Below are positions 45,972-54,694 of a stretch of 64,000 nt of DNA, piece after piece (the first letter of the stretch is position 1; every line of letters begins with the position of its first letter). The notes under the pieces were generated by a model. It was not told where the DNA came from. It made no database searches and saw only the letters and a program-made list of their open reading frames with translations. This stretch comes from Planococcus wigleyi (GTDB lineage Bacteria > Bacillota > Bacilli > Bacillales_A > Planococcaceae): NCBI RefSeq assembly GCF_014836985.1, contig NZ_JACSPU010000007.1:45838-109837 (forward strand), written 5' to 3'. The position numbers were made by a program, and so were the translations under genes.

Positions 45972-46010
45972 CACTCCTTAGTTTTTTAGAGAGGGAGTTT
46001 GCGAACCTCT
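45972..46010 (-). ncRNA. preQ1-I riboswitch before queCDE
   Basis: On the minus strand AGAGGTTCGCAAACTCCCTC followed by TCTAAAAAACTAAGGAG matches the small preQ1-I aptamer (hairpin plus A-rich tail forming a pseudoknot). The tail runs straight into the queC ribosome site, pointing to translational control: ligand should hide the SD. Confidence 0.85.
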
Positions 46011-46172
46011 TTGAACGAACAGTTTTAATGATACCATATTGTGCACTAAAGGAAACAATTGACAGAAAGCTTGCGTAGTTACCAGAGAAATGTGTATCAG
46101 AAAACCGGCCAATGAAGAGACCTGTAATTTTTCAATACGCAATGCGTCTAATCTGCAATGGGAGGTGTAGAG

Positions 46173-46574
46173 ATGAAACGAATCGCTTTACTGGTGTTGA
46201 TAGCAGCAACAGCAGTTGCCTGCAACCGGGAATCGTTTGAAGAAGGAGATATCATCGAAGATGCTCAAGGCGAAATCACGAACGGGGAGCGCCTGTATGA
46301 GTTTTATGAACACACGGAAAATGGAGAAGAAGATGCCGTAAGAGTGATCAGCTACACGACAGAAGGTGATCCCATCTATCATGATCTGCATTTTGATGGC
46401 AACAAAATTGAGTCCGTAGAAAATAATAGAGAAGATCAGTTCAGTTCTGAAGAAGTTGTCATCAGACAATGCGAATCAATCCTGATTCTGACTTCCGAAA
46501 CTGAAGCGATATATGTTCTGCGGGAATGTGACCCTGAATCCGGATGGGATACCATTCTGCACGAAACCTGGTAA
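46173..46574 (+). CDS. DUF4362-like lipoprotein
   Basis: A 133-residue lipoprotein. Signal peptide ALLVLIAATAV then lipobox AVAC at Cys 17. The mature part (DIIEDAQGEITNGERLYEFY, SYTTEGDPIYHDL, two further Cys) resembles DUF4362 proteins such as those of B. subtilis with unknown function. ATG 46173 follows GGGAGGTG. Probably anchored on the outer face of the membrane. Confidence 0.75.
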   Translation: MKRIALLVLIAATAVACNRESFEEGDIIEDAQGEITNGERLYEFYEHTENGEEDAVRVISYTTEGDPIYHDLHFDGNKIESVENNREDQFSSEEVVIRQCESILILTSETEAIYVLRECDPESGWDTILHETW

Positions 46575-46609
46575 GACGCTTTACCACCAAATATCACCAA
46601 GTTTTTTAT

Positions 46610-46634
46610 GAGTAATTTTTCTGTATAAGGGTAT
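46610..46634 (+). promoter_or_regulatory. Possible sigma-B promoter of the oxidoreductase gene
   Basis: GAGTAA (46610-46615), 13-nt spacer, perfect GGGTAT (46629-46634), 30 nt before the start. The -35 has two mismatches. Confidence 0.48.
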
Positions 46635-46664
46635 ATTTGATAATAACGGAAGGAGAGATGTGAG

Positions 46665-47603
46665 ATGAAAGCAATCGTCATTGACAGTTACGGCGGCAAA
46701 GAACAATTAAAGGAACAGCAAGTGGATAAACCGGCAATTACGGACAATCAGGTTCTGGTGGAGATCCATGCTACTTCCATCAACCCGATTGACTGGAAAT
46801 TGCGTGAAGGATATTTGAAAGAGATGCTGCCTTGGGAGTTTCCAATTATTTTAGGTTGGGATGCAGCAGGCACCATTGCTGAAGTTGGCAAAGACGTAAA
46901 GCACTTTAAAGTGGGCGACCGTGTTTTCGCAAGACCTGCAACTACGCGTCAAGGAACCTATGCAGAATATGTGCCTGTGGATGAAGACTTGCTTGCGCAT
47001 ATGCCGGAAAGTATGACATTCGAAGAGGGGGCCGCAATTCCGTTGACGGGATTGACAGCTTACCAATGTCTTGTGGACTTTGCAGAAGTGAAAAAAGGCG
47101 ACAAAGTGCTGATCCATGCGGGAGCCGGCGGTGTCGGCAGTATGGCCATTCAAATTGCCAACAGCATCGGTGCTTATGTGGCGACAACGGCCAGCGATAA
47201 AAACGATGAATTGGTTAAATCTTTGGGAGCCAATCGGGTCATCAACTACCGTGAAGAAGATTTCAGCGAGCTGCTGGAAGATTTCGACGCAGTATTGGAT
47301 ACGATGGGCGGCGAAGTTCTCGATAAAAGCTTTAAGGTCCTGAAAAAAGGTGGGAAATTGATCTCCATTGCTGGACAGCCTTCTGCTGAAAAAGCGGAGC
47401 AACACGAAGTGAAGGCCAGTGACTTTTGGCTGGAACCGAGTGGAGAGCAATTAAAAAAGTTAGCAAACCTTTATGTATCTGGCGAATTGAAGCCTACAAT
47501 CGGTGAAGTATTTGAATTTACTGAACGAGGTTTGCAAGATGCACATGAGTTAAGTGAATCTCATCATGCCAGAGGAAAAATAATCATCAAAATAAAAGCT
47601 TAA
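46665..47603 (+). CDS. Zinc-free NADP-dependent MDR oxidoreductase (quinone reductase-like)
   Basis: A 312-residue medium-chain dehydrogenase/reductase without the catalytic zinc Cys/His set. N-terminal GroES-like domain (ATSINPIDWKLREGYL, GWDAAGTIAEVG), Rossmann fold with HAGAGGVGSMAIQIA. Family members reduce quinones or enones with NADPH. Substrate unknown. SD AAGGAGAG. A sigma-B-type promoter would fit a stress role. Confidence 0.88.
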   Translation: MKAIVIDSYGGKEQLKEQQVDKPAITDNQVLVEIHATSINPIDWKLREGYLKEMLPWEFPIILGWDAAGTIAEVGKDVKHFKVGDRVFARPATTRQGTYAEYVPVDEDLLAHMPESMTFEEGAAIPLTGLTAYQCLVDFAEVKKGDKVLIHAGAGGVGSMAIQIANSIGAYVATTASDKNDELVKSLGANRVINYREEDFSELLEDFDAVLDTMGGEVLDKSFKVLKKGGKLISIAGQPSAEKAEQHEVKASDFWLEPSGEQLKKLANLYVSGELKPTIGEVFEFTERGLQDAHELSESHHARGKIIIKIKA

Positions 47604-47610
47604 TAAAACG

Positions 47611-47647
47611 AAAGAGCCTCTCACAAAATTATGTGAGAGGCTTTTTT
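47611..47647. terminator. Bidirectional terminator
   Basis: 10-bp stem GCCTCTCACA/TGTGAGAGGC extended by A/T pairs (47611-47625 with 47632-47646). Confidence 0.85.
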
Positions 47648-47658
47648 CGTCTGTTATT

Positions 47659-48165
47659 TTAGAAGTTTTCAGGTTTACCTGATTTGTCTTCTGAATAATA
47701 TTCATCGGGAGCATCGTTTTGGGCTTCTTCTGTACGGACGACCAAAACATCGCATTTTGCAGAACGGACAATGTGTTCAGATACGCTTCCGATTAAGAAA
47801 CGTTCAACTGCATTTAATCCGGTAGCACCACAGACGATAAGGTCTGCTTCCACTTTTTGAGCCAACTCTCTTGAAATCATTGTTTTTGGAGAACCATAAT
47901 CAACAACAATATTCACTTTTTGAACCCCGCCTGCTAAAGCTTCTTTCTTATAATCTTCCAGCAGGTCTTCGGCGAATTTTTGGGCGCGGTCGGCGATGGA
48001 GCGGTCATATGCTTCAATTGCTGCAAATGAGCGGGTGTCGATTACGTTCACCAAATTTAATGTGGCATTGTTCCGCTCAGCTATGCCGACCGATTTTTTG
48101 AATGCCCATTCCGCTTCTTTTGACCCGTCTACTGCTACAAGAATCTGACTATACTTTAATGTCAT
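47659..48165 (-). CDS. Universal stress protein (UspA family)
   Basis: A 168-residue UspA domain with ATP-type motif GATGLNAVERFLIGSVSEHI and a 20-residue acidic tail. Start MTLKYSQILVAVDGSKEAEW behind GGAGG. It is distinct from the UspA at 43227-43646 in length and sequence. Convergent with the oxidoreductase and divergent from ald. Confidence 0.9.
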   Translation of the reverse strand: MTLKYSQILVAVDGSKEAEWAFKKSVGIAERNNATLNLVNVIDTRSFAAIEAYDRSIADRAQKFAEDLLEDYKKEALAGGVQKVNIVVDYGSPKTMISRELAQKVEADLIVCGATGLNAVERFLIGSVSEHIVRSAKCDVLVVRTEEAQNDAPDEYYSEDKSGKPENF

Positions 48166-48312
48166 CCTACATTCCTCCTTTGTCTCTACTTATACCATTC
48201 GCTATAACTGCAAGAGTTCCTTCTAAATTGAAGTTAATTTTACTGATATTTGTCAAATTAAAGACGGTGATGAGTCCTTCTGGTAAAAGCATCAGAAAGG
48301 AGGGCAGCTGAT

Positions 48313-48345
48313 ATGACAGCGGAAACAAGTGAAGTCTGATAGAAT
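48313..48345 (+). promoter_or_regulatory. ald promoter with a possible cre
   Basis: Extended -10 TGA-TAGAAT (48337-48345). ATGACAGCGGAAACAA (48313-48328) fits the loose cre consensus WTGNAARCGNWWWCAW except one base and would overlap the -35. Confidence 0.42.
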
Positions 48346-48414
48346 AAAGTAGATATCAGAATAAACAATCTATTGTACCGGATTAAACTACTTAAAATGA
48401 TGGAGGGTTTCGAA

Positions 48415-49533
48415 ATGCGAATTGGTGTACCGAAAGAAGTAAAGAACAATGAAAACAGAATAGCCATGACACCGGCCGGCGTAGTCAATCTTGAAGTTCA
48501 TGGGCATGATGTATTTATTCAGTCGGGCGCTGGTCTGGGTTCCGGTTTTACCGATGAAGATTACAGTGCAGCTGGTGCGAAAATTGTTGAAACAGCGGAC
48601 GAAGCCTGGGCACAGGAAATGGTCATGAAAGTAAAAGAACCCGTCCAGGAAGAGTACCGTTATTTCCGGGAAGGACTGATTCTGTTCACCTATCTGCATC
48701 TAGCGCCTGAAAAAGAGTTGACTCAGGCATTGCTGGAAGCTAAAGTGACAGGCATTGCGTACGAAACGGTGCAGTTGCCCAACAATTCCTTGCCGTTGCT
48801 GACACCAATGAGTGAAGTGGCAGGCCGGATGTCCACGCAGATCGGAGCTCAGTTCCTCGAGAAGATACACGGCGGTGCAGGGATTCTGCTAGGCGGTATT
48901 CCCGGCGTCGGCCGAGGGAATGTTGCCATAATCGGTGCAGGTGTAGCGGGAACCAACGCTGCAAAAGTAGCCGTTGGAATGGGGGCGAATGTGACGATCC
49001 TGGATTTGAATCCCGATCGCTTGCGTCAATTGGATGACCAGTTCGGTCAGGATGTACAGACCTTGATGTCCAATCCGCTGAATATTGCAGAATCCGTGAA
49101 AAAGGCGGATTTGGTTATTGGAGCTGTTTTGATTCCGGGGGCGAAAGCACCTAAATTGGTGACAGAAGACATGATCAAATCCATGAACCCAGGTTCCGTG
49201 GTTGTTGATATCGCGATTGACCAAGGCGGAATTTTTGAAACCAGTGATCGCATCACGACCCACGATGAACCGACCTATGTGAAACATGGAGTCGTTCATT
49301 ATGCAGTCGCGAATATGCCCGGTGCTGTTCCCAGAACTTCGACAATTGGTTTGACGAACGTCACAGTACCCTACGCGGTGCAGATTGCGAATAAAGGATT
49401 TGCACAGGCAATCCTCGAAAACGAAGCTTTGAAAAAAGGAGTCAATACACTAGCAGGCCATGTTACGTATCAGGCAGTGGCTGCTGATCAGGGGCTGGAA
49501 TATAAGTCAGTCGACGATGTATTGGGACAATAA
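48415..49533 (+). CDS. ald: Alanine dehydrogenase Ald
   Basis: A 372-residue NAD-dependent enzyme converting L-alanine to pyruvate and ammonia. [20 protein letters not shown] at the start, catalytic His in TYLHLAP region, Rossmann motif [20 protein letters not shown] and the signature [11 protein letters not shown] 48415 behind GGAGGG; an upstream frame is not backed by a ribosome site. Full length. Confidence 0.96.
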   Translation: MRIGVPKEVKNNENRIAMTPAGVVNLEVHGHDVFIQSGAGLGSGFTDEDYSAAGAKIVETADEAWAQEMVMKVKEPVQEEYRYFREGLILFTYLHLAPEKELTQALLEAKVTGIAYETVQLPNNSLPLLTPMSEVAGRMSTQIGAQFLEKIHGGAGILLGGIPGVGRGNVAIIGAGVAGTNAAKVAVGMGANVTILDLNPDRLRQLDDQFGQDVQTLMSNPLNIAESVKKADLVIGAVLIPGAKAPKLVTEDMIKSMNPGSVVVDIAIDQGGIFETSDRITTHDEPTYVKHGVVHYAVANMPGAVPRTSTIGLTNVTVPYAVQIANKGFAQAILENEALKKGVNTLAGHVTYQAVAADQGLEYKSVDDVLGQ

Positions 49534-49567
49534 AAAAGGGCATCGGAGAAATCCGTTGCCCTTTTTA
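49533..49567. terminator. Bidirectional terminator
   Basis: AAAGGGCA with TGCCCTTT and inner TCGGA/TCCG pairing; serves ald and the convergent peptidase. Confidence 0.83.
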
Positions 49568-49570
49568 TAA

Positions 49571-50668
49571 TTAATTTGTAATGATCTGAAGTTCTTTCGG
49601 GTATTTCGTTAATACTTCATAGCCGTCTTCTGTGACCGCCACATCATCTTCAATGCGAACGCCGACTGTGCCCGGAACGTAAATGCCGGGTTCCAAGGTA
49701 AAGACCATCCCTTTTTCCATCTTCATCGGGTTCGCCCCGTGGATAGAAGGGAATTCATGCACCGAAATGCCGAGGCCATGTCCCAGGCGGTGCGTGAAAT
49801 AATCACCATACCCAGCGTCCGTAATGACCTTGCGTGAAATCTGGTCGAGTTCAGCTGCGGTAACACCTGGCTTGACGGCTTCGAGTGCGGCCGTTTCAGC
49901 TTTCAAGACAATCTCATATACTTTTTTCTGCTCTTCGCCTGGTTCACCAAGTGCCAATGTGCGGGTGATGTCCGAACAATAGCCTTTATGGACAACGCCA
50001 AGGTCGAATAAAACCAAATCACCATTCTGCAGTTTCCGGTCACCGGTTTTGCCGTGAGGCGACGCGGCCTTATCTCCAGCCAACACGGTCGTATCGAAAG
50101 ACATATGGGTTACGCCGCGTTTTTTCAAAGCCAATTCAATTTCAGTCATCACTTCAACTTCGGTGATGCCTTCTTTAATTGTTTTGGCCGCAACTTCGAT
50201 GGCATAATCAGCCAAGGCTGCCGCTTCACGCAGAATCTGAAGTTCTGCATTGTCTTTGATGACCCGCATAGCATTCAGCTGATCATCCAGTTGGACAATT
50301 TGGAGTGAGCCGAATAATGAAAGAATGGCATCGTAACGGTCAACCGTCATATGCGCTTTTTCGATTGCCAATGCCTTCACTTCAACTCCACGCGATTGGA
50401 CGGTGTTGAACAGGATTTCCATAGAGTTCTGTGTATCTTCGTGCCCGATGATTTCGCCCGTCCATCCTGCATTTTTTGCGTCGGGCATTTCCATTTTCGG
50501 ACAGATCAGAAACGGCTCAGCTTCAGCGAAGACCATGACACCCAGCAGGCGTTCATGCGGGTTGCTTTGGAAACCGCTGACGTAAAAGACGTTGTAAGGA
50601 TCGGTGATGAACGCCGCATCGATTGATTGTTCCTTTAAATAATTCTGTAATTGCTTGATTTTGGTCAT
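49571..50668 (-). CDS. M24B Xaa-Pro dipeptidase/aminopeptidase-like enzyme
   Basis: A 365-residue pita-bread peptidase. N-terminal creatinase-like domain (about 1-130), then metal ligands: DLGVVHKGYCSDITR, HRLGHGLGISVHEFP, FTLEPGIYV and GVRIEDDV. It cleaves peptides before proline. ATG 50668 follows GAGGAGG; a few in-frame codons upstream are not needed. PepQ/YqhT type cannot be told apart by eye. Confidence 0.9.
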   Translation of the reverse strand: MTKIKQLQNYLKEQSIDAAFITDPYNVFYVSGFQSNPHERLLGVMVFAEAEPFLICPKMEMPDAKNAGWTGEIIGHEDTQNSMEILFNTVQSRGVEVKALAIEKAHMTVDRYDAILSLFGSLQIVQLDDQLNAMRVIKDNAELQILREAAALADYAIEVAAKTIKEGITEVEVMTEIELALKKRGVTHMSFDTTVLAGDKAASPHGKTGDRKLQNGDLVLFDLGVVHKGYCSDITRTLALGEPGEEQKKVYEIVLKAETAALEAVKPGVTAAELDQISRKVITDAGYGDYFTHRLGHGLGISVHEFPSIHGANPMKMEKGMVFTLEPGIYVPGTVGVRIEDDVAVTEDGYEVLTKYPKELQIITN

Positions 50669-50859
50669 ATGTATTCCTCCTCTATATGTGTAGCATATCA
50701 AAAATCAGGGTATAAAACAGCTATGTGAGTTGGATTAACCAGCGCTTCACCATTCAATCAGCCCGAAAACAGGATGAAGACATTTTGTCAGCTTTTATCA
50801 GAAAGAACCAGTTCAGCTCTTATATCCATCATTATTTAAAAACTTTTTGGAGGGATTTC

Positions 50860-51540
50860 ATGAACATCTCATATCACGGACATTCCATTGTAAAAATCAA
50901 AACGGGTGAGCACACGATTTTAATCGACCCGTTCATCAACGGCAACGAATTGACAGACTTGAAAGTAGGGGATGAAAAACCCACGGCGATTTTATTGACG
51001 CATGCACATAACGACCATGTTGGAGATACTGTGGAATTGGCAAAAAGCAATAATGCACAAGTTGTGGCGCCAGTTGAGTTGGCTAATTATTTGGGCAGCC
51101 AGGGAGTGAATGCTGCTGGAATGAATCTGGGCGGCGCCCATGAATTTGATTTTGGCGTAGTGAAATTCACAAAAGCATTTCATAGTTCTTCCTATACTAC
51201 TGAAGAAGGCGAAGTGGTATACGGCGGTATGCCAGCCGGAATCCTCTTTAAGGCTGAAGGCAAGACAGTTTACCATGCAGGCGATACCGAAGTTTTCGGT
51301 GACATGAAAATTCTTGGGGAACGCAATGAAATTGATGTAGCGTTTGTGCCCATCGGCGATTTTTTCACTATGGGACCGGAAGATGCAGCGTATGCGGTTG
51401 AATTGTTAAAACCGAAAGTAGTGGTGCCGATCCATTACAATACATTCCCGCCAATCAAACAAGATCCGGAGCATTTCAAGTCACTGGTAAAAGATGCAGA
51501 AGTGAATATTCTGAAGCCAGGTGGCAGCATCGAATTATAG
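50860..51540 (+). CDS. ytkL: YtkL, UPF0173 metal-dependent hydrolase
   Basis: A 226-residue metallo-beta-lactamase fold, the size of B. subtilis YtkL. Zinc motif [11 protein letters not shown] (near 45-55), further ligands in [11 protein letters not shown] and [10 protein letters not shown]. Substrate unknown. ATG 50860 behind GGAGGG; an upstream open frame has no ribosome site. Confidence 0.92.
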   Translation: MNISYHGHSIVKIKTGEHTILIDPFINGNELTDLKVGDEKPTAILLTHAHNDHVGDTVELAKSNNAQVVAPVELANYLGSQGVNAAGMNLGGAHEFDFGVVKFTKAFHSSSYTTEEGEVVYGGMPAGILFKAEGKTVYHAGDTEVFGDMKILGERNEIDVAFVPIGDFFTMGPEDAAYAVELLKPKVVVPIHYNTFPPIKQDPEHFKSLVKDAEVNILKPGGSIEL

Positions 51541-51548
51541 CGATCTAG

Positions 51549-51586
51549 AAACCCGAAGAGCGGAGGCTTTTCGGGTTTCAGTTTTT
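51549..51586 (+). terminator. ytkL terminator
   Basis: GAAACCCGAA pairs with TTCGGGTTTC, followed by AGTTTTT. Confidence 0.82.
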
Positions 51587-51627
51587 ATGAGCGGTTTTTC
51601 TTACGTCCTCTCTTGCATTGGCTCCGT

Positions 51628-51885
51628 CCACTTTTCTATTGTCCAGTTGCGGCGATCAGCCCTTCTGGTCATAAGCCTGCCCAGCTGTGCGGCTGAAGAG
51701 ACGCCGCTTCGCCGGTCTGTCTTATGCCGATCAGGGCTAACATGATCACCTCCACTTTTCGATTTGTACATTTGCGACGGGCTGGCCCTCGGGACGTAAG
51801 CCACTCAGACCGTGCGGCTGGAAAAACGCCGCTCAGCCAGATCGTCTTACGCCTGTCAGACCAGAACGCCCGTCTCCACTTTTCT
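51628..51885. repeat. Tandem palindromic repeat, 124-nt unit
   Basis: Two full units start at 51628 and 51752 (both CCACTTTTC) and a third start of the unit is at 51876 (CCACTTTTC), so the period is exactly 124. Each unit can fold on itself: (C)ATAAG/CTTAT in unit 1 and GTAAG/CTTAC in unit 2 form the same helix with a compensatory change, with GCGGC/GCCGC inside. Related GC-rich palindromes beginning near TTGTCCAG are scattered in Bacillales intergenic DNA (my recollection, not checked). No protein is encoded. Confidence 0.82.
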
Positions 51886-51938
51886 CTTAATTATGCTACA
51901 CTATAATGTACAGCTACGTAGAAAGAATGGGTGAAATC

Positions 51939-53246
51939 ATGGCGACTAAACATGAACAGATATTGGATTATATTGAGACTTTAGCGGTTGGGGAGAAAAT
52001 TTCCGTACGGCGCATTGCGAAAGATCTGCAGGTCAGTGAAGGTACTGCTTACCGGGCTATCAAAGAAGCGGAGACGAAACGATTGGTGTCGACGATTGAA
52101 CGTGTCGGAACCATTCGCATCGAACGCAAGAAAAAAGAGAACATTGAGCGGCTGACCTATGCTGAAATCGTCAATATTGTCGATGGCCAAGTATTGGGCG
52201 GCAGAGCCGGATTGCATAAATCCCTCAATAAATTCGTTATTGGGGCTATGCAACTGGAAGACATGATGCGCTATACCGAAGCCGGCAATCTGCTGATTGT
52301 CGGAAATCGTTACAAAGCACATGAATATGCATTGCGAGCCGGAGCGGCAGTACTTGTGACAGGCGGGTTTGAAGCATCTGAAGGGGTGAAAAAACTGGCG
52401 GATGAATTTGAACTGCCGGTCATTTCGACAAGCTATGATACCTTTACTGTAGCGACCATGATCAACCGTGCCATTTACGATCAATTGATCAAAAAAGAAA
52501 TTCTATTGATTGAAGATATTTTGATTCCGTTGGAAGTGACGGCACATTTGAATGTAAAAGATCCGATCAGCCGTTACCATGATTTGAATGAAGAAACGAC
52601 CCATGGCGGTTTTCCGGTCGTCGATCATTCCAATAAACTGGTGGGAATCATCACATCAAGAGATGTTATCGGCCATCAGCCGACGGATTTGGTTGAAAAA
52701 GCGATGACCAAAGATCCAATCACAGTTTCGATGCAAACCAGTGTGGCCGCTGCTGGGCACCGTATGATTTGGGAAGGCATCGATTTACTGCCGGTCGCAG
52801 ATGACCACGGCAAATTAAAAGGGGTCATCAGCAGGCAGGATGTCCTGAAAGCGATTCAAACCGCCCAACGCCAGCCGCAGCAAGGCGAAACGATCGATGA
52901 CATCATCAAAAGCCAGCTGCATCAGCAGACGGGCGATAAATTGATGTTGGAATTCCGGGTAACGCCGCAAATGACCAATGCTTATGGCTCGATTTCCCAT
53001 GGTGCCTATACGATGATCTTGACGGAAGCGGCAGGAGCGGCGCTGAAAACCAAAAACCGAAAAGACAGTGTGTTGGAAAACATGTCTGTTTATTTCCTGA
53101 AGCCGGTCCAATTGGATACCTTGGTATTCGTCAAACCCCAGATTCTCGACATCAGCCGAAAATCGGCCAAAGTAGAAGTGGAAGTTTCCCTGGAAAATGA
53201 AATCGTCGGCAAAGCCATTTTGACTTTCCAATTGTTGGACCGTTGA
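51939..53246 (+). CDS. ytoI: YtoI, DRTGG-CBS-hotdog regulator-like protein
   Basis: A 435-residue protein in four parts: N-terminal winged helix (about 1-60, SVRRIAKDLQVSEGTAYRAIKEA), DRTGG domain (about 75-190), two CBS domains (about 195-305), and a C-terminal hotdog thioesterase-like domain (about 320-435). The plan suggests DNA binding tuned by nucleotides, possibly an acyl-CoA ligand. Function not known. ATG 51939 is chosen over ATG 51906 because of the nearer GGGTG site. Upstream lies the palindromic repeat. Confidence 0.9.
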   Translation: MATKHEQILDYIETLAVGEKISVRRIAKDLQVSEGTAYRAIKEAETKRLVSTIERVGTIRIERKKKENIERLTYAEIVNIVDGQVLGGRAGLHKSLNKFVIGAMQLEDMMRYTEAGNLLIVGNRYKAHEYALRAGAAVLVTGGFEASEGVKKLADEFELPVISTSYDTFTVATMINRAIYDQLIKKEILLIEDILIPLEVTAHLNVKDPISRYHDLNEETTHGGFPVVDHSNKLVGIITSRDVIGHQPTDLVEKAMTKDPITVSMQTSVAAAGHRMIWEGIDLLPVADDHGKLKGVISRQDVLKAIQTAQRQPQQGETIDDIIKSQLHQQTGDKLMLEFRVTPQMTNAYGSISHGAYTMILTEAAGAALKTKNRKDSVLENMSVYFLKPVQLDTLVFVKPQILDISRKSAKVEVEVSLENEIVGKAILTFQLLDR

Positions 53247-53267
53247 GATAAGTGAATTCCATCCATG

Positions 53268-53312
53268 AAAAAAGGCAGCAGGAACACTCGATGATCGAGT
53301 GCATCTGCTGCC
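53268..53312. terminator. Terminator for ytpI (and ytoI)
   Basis: AGGCAGCAG/CTGCTGCCT outer stem with inner CACTCGATGATCGAGTG. T run on the minus side fits ytpI. Confidence 0.8.
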
Positions 53313-53339
53313 TGAACATCCTTCAGGAGAAAAAAGGGC

Positions 53340-53645
53340 TTACGGGTTCAAGTCCGCTTCTTCCTCCAGGAATGTTTGGTAATGGCGTGCTGCTTTGTAA
53401 TTGTAATACACAAGCGCTAAGCCAAGGACGATGAAAATAGCTGAGACGATGTAGGTGACCGTGCTCTGGAAAACGAATAGCTGATTAATGCCGAATAAAG
53501 TGACAAAACTGCCCAAAGCCATGGATGCGCGTGCTGCGTACCATTTTTTGCGTATCGGCAAAACGGAGCGGGTGCGGAATTGCTTGGTTTTGTTATAAAA
53601 ATAAACGACAAATGATACAATGATTAAAACAACGAATATTAACAT
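53340..53645 (-). CDS. ytpI: YtpI, small membrane protein
   Basis: A 101-residue protein with about three hydrophobic segments (LIFVVLIIVSFVVYFY at the start, ASMALGSFVTLFGINQL, then YIVSAIFIVLGLALVYYNY) and an acidic tail, the YtpI family of unknown function. ATG 53645 follows CAGGAGG. Divergent from nrnA as in B. subtilis. Confidence 0.88.
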   Translation of the reverse strand: MLIFVVLIIVSFVVYFYNKTKQFRTRSVLPIRKKWYAARASMALGSFVTLFGINQLFVFQSTVTYIVSAIFIVLGLALVYYNYKAARHYQTFLEEEADLNP

Positions 53646-53737
53646 AGGGACCTCCTGAATTCCAAAACTCATTTTCATTGTACTGAGAATTGAGCAAAAT
53701 TGCGAATGGATTTCCTTATAAATGGAGGAACTCGGAA

Positions 53738-54682
53738 ATGAACAGTCAAATCATCGACACAATTAAACAATACAGTACCATCATCATTCACCGCCATGTG
53801 CGTCCAGACCCGGATGCCTATGGGTCACAGCTTGGCCTGAAATATATTTTGGAATACAATTATCCGGACAAACGCATCCTGGCTGCCGGCACCCATGATT
53901 ACACAATGGACTTCCTGGACTTTCCTGATCTGGTAGAAGATCAGGATTTTGAAGGCGCATTGGTGATCGTGACCGATACGGCGAATACGGAGCGTGTGGA
54001 CGATCAGCGCTACAAGACGGGTGCCAAGCTCATTAAAATCGATCACCACCCGAATGATGATGCTTACGGCGACATTGTTTCCGTTGATACGACCGCAAGT
54101 TCCGCTTCTGAATTGATCTACGAGTTATTTACATATGGCCGTGACCACGAGGGCTGGACGATGACGGCAAAAGCAGCCCGTCTGCTGTATGCAGGAATTA
54201 TTGGAGACACGGGACGTTTCCTGTTCCCAAGTACGACACAAAAAACATTTGCGGTTGCAGGCGAACTTATCAAATACGATTTTGACCGCAACGCATTGCA
54301 TAACGGCATGTATGAAATGGACCGCAAATTATTGCATTTGCAGGGCTATATGTACCAGAATTTCAAAATGGATGAAAACGGTGCGGCCCATGTTAAAATC
54401 ACCAAGGATATTCTCAAGGAATTTGACGTAACGGCAACCGACACCTCTTTGCTGGTCGGATCGCTCGGCAATGTAAAAGGCATGAAAGCGTGGGTCATCT
54501 TGATTGAAGAAGACACTGAAATCCGTGTACGCCTGCGCTCGAAAGGGCCGATCATCAATACACTAGCGAAGGAATTCGGAGGCGGAGGACATCCGTTGGC
54601 ATCCGGTGCAACTGCTTATTCATGGCAGGAAGCTGACCAGGTTATCGCACGCCTTGCCGAAATCTGTGCTGCTGCAAACTAA
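53738..54682 (+). CDS. nrnA: Bifunctional oligoribonuclease/PAP phosphatase NrnA
   Basis: A 314-residue DHH/DHHA1 phosphoesterase that removes nanoRNA and dephosphorylates 3'-phosphoadenosine 5'-phosphate. Motifs: IHRHVRPDPDAYGSQ (near 18-32), TDTANTERVD, DHHPNDDAYG, and the C-terminal substrate motif GGGGHPLASGA. ATG 53738 behind GGAGG. dnaE starts 12 nt after its stop. Confidence 0.95.
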   Translation: MNSQIIDTIKQYSTIIIHRHVRPDPDAYGSQLGLKYILEYNYPDKRILAAGTHDYTMDFLDFPDLVEDQDFEGALVIVTDTANTERVDDQRYKTGAKLIKIDHHPNDDAYGDIVSVDTTASSASELIYELFTYGRDHEGWTMTAKAARLLYAGIIGDTGRFLFPSTTQKTFAVAGELIKYDFDRNALHNGMYEMDRKLLHLQGYMYQNFKMDENGAAHVKITKDILKEFDVTATDTSLLVGSLGNVKGMKAWVILIEEDTEIRVRLRSKGPIINTLAKEFGGGGHPLASGATAYSWQEADQVIARLAEICAAAN

Positions 54683-54694
54683 GGAGGGAGTCGG

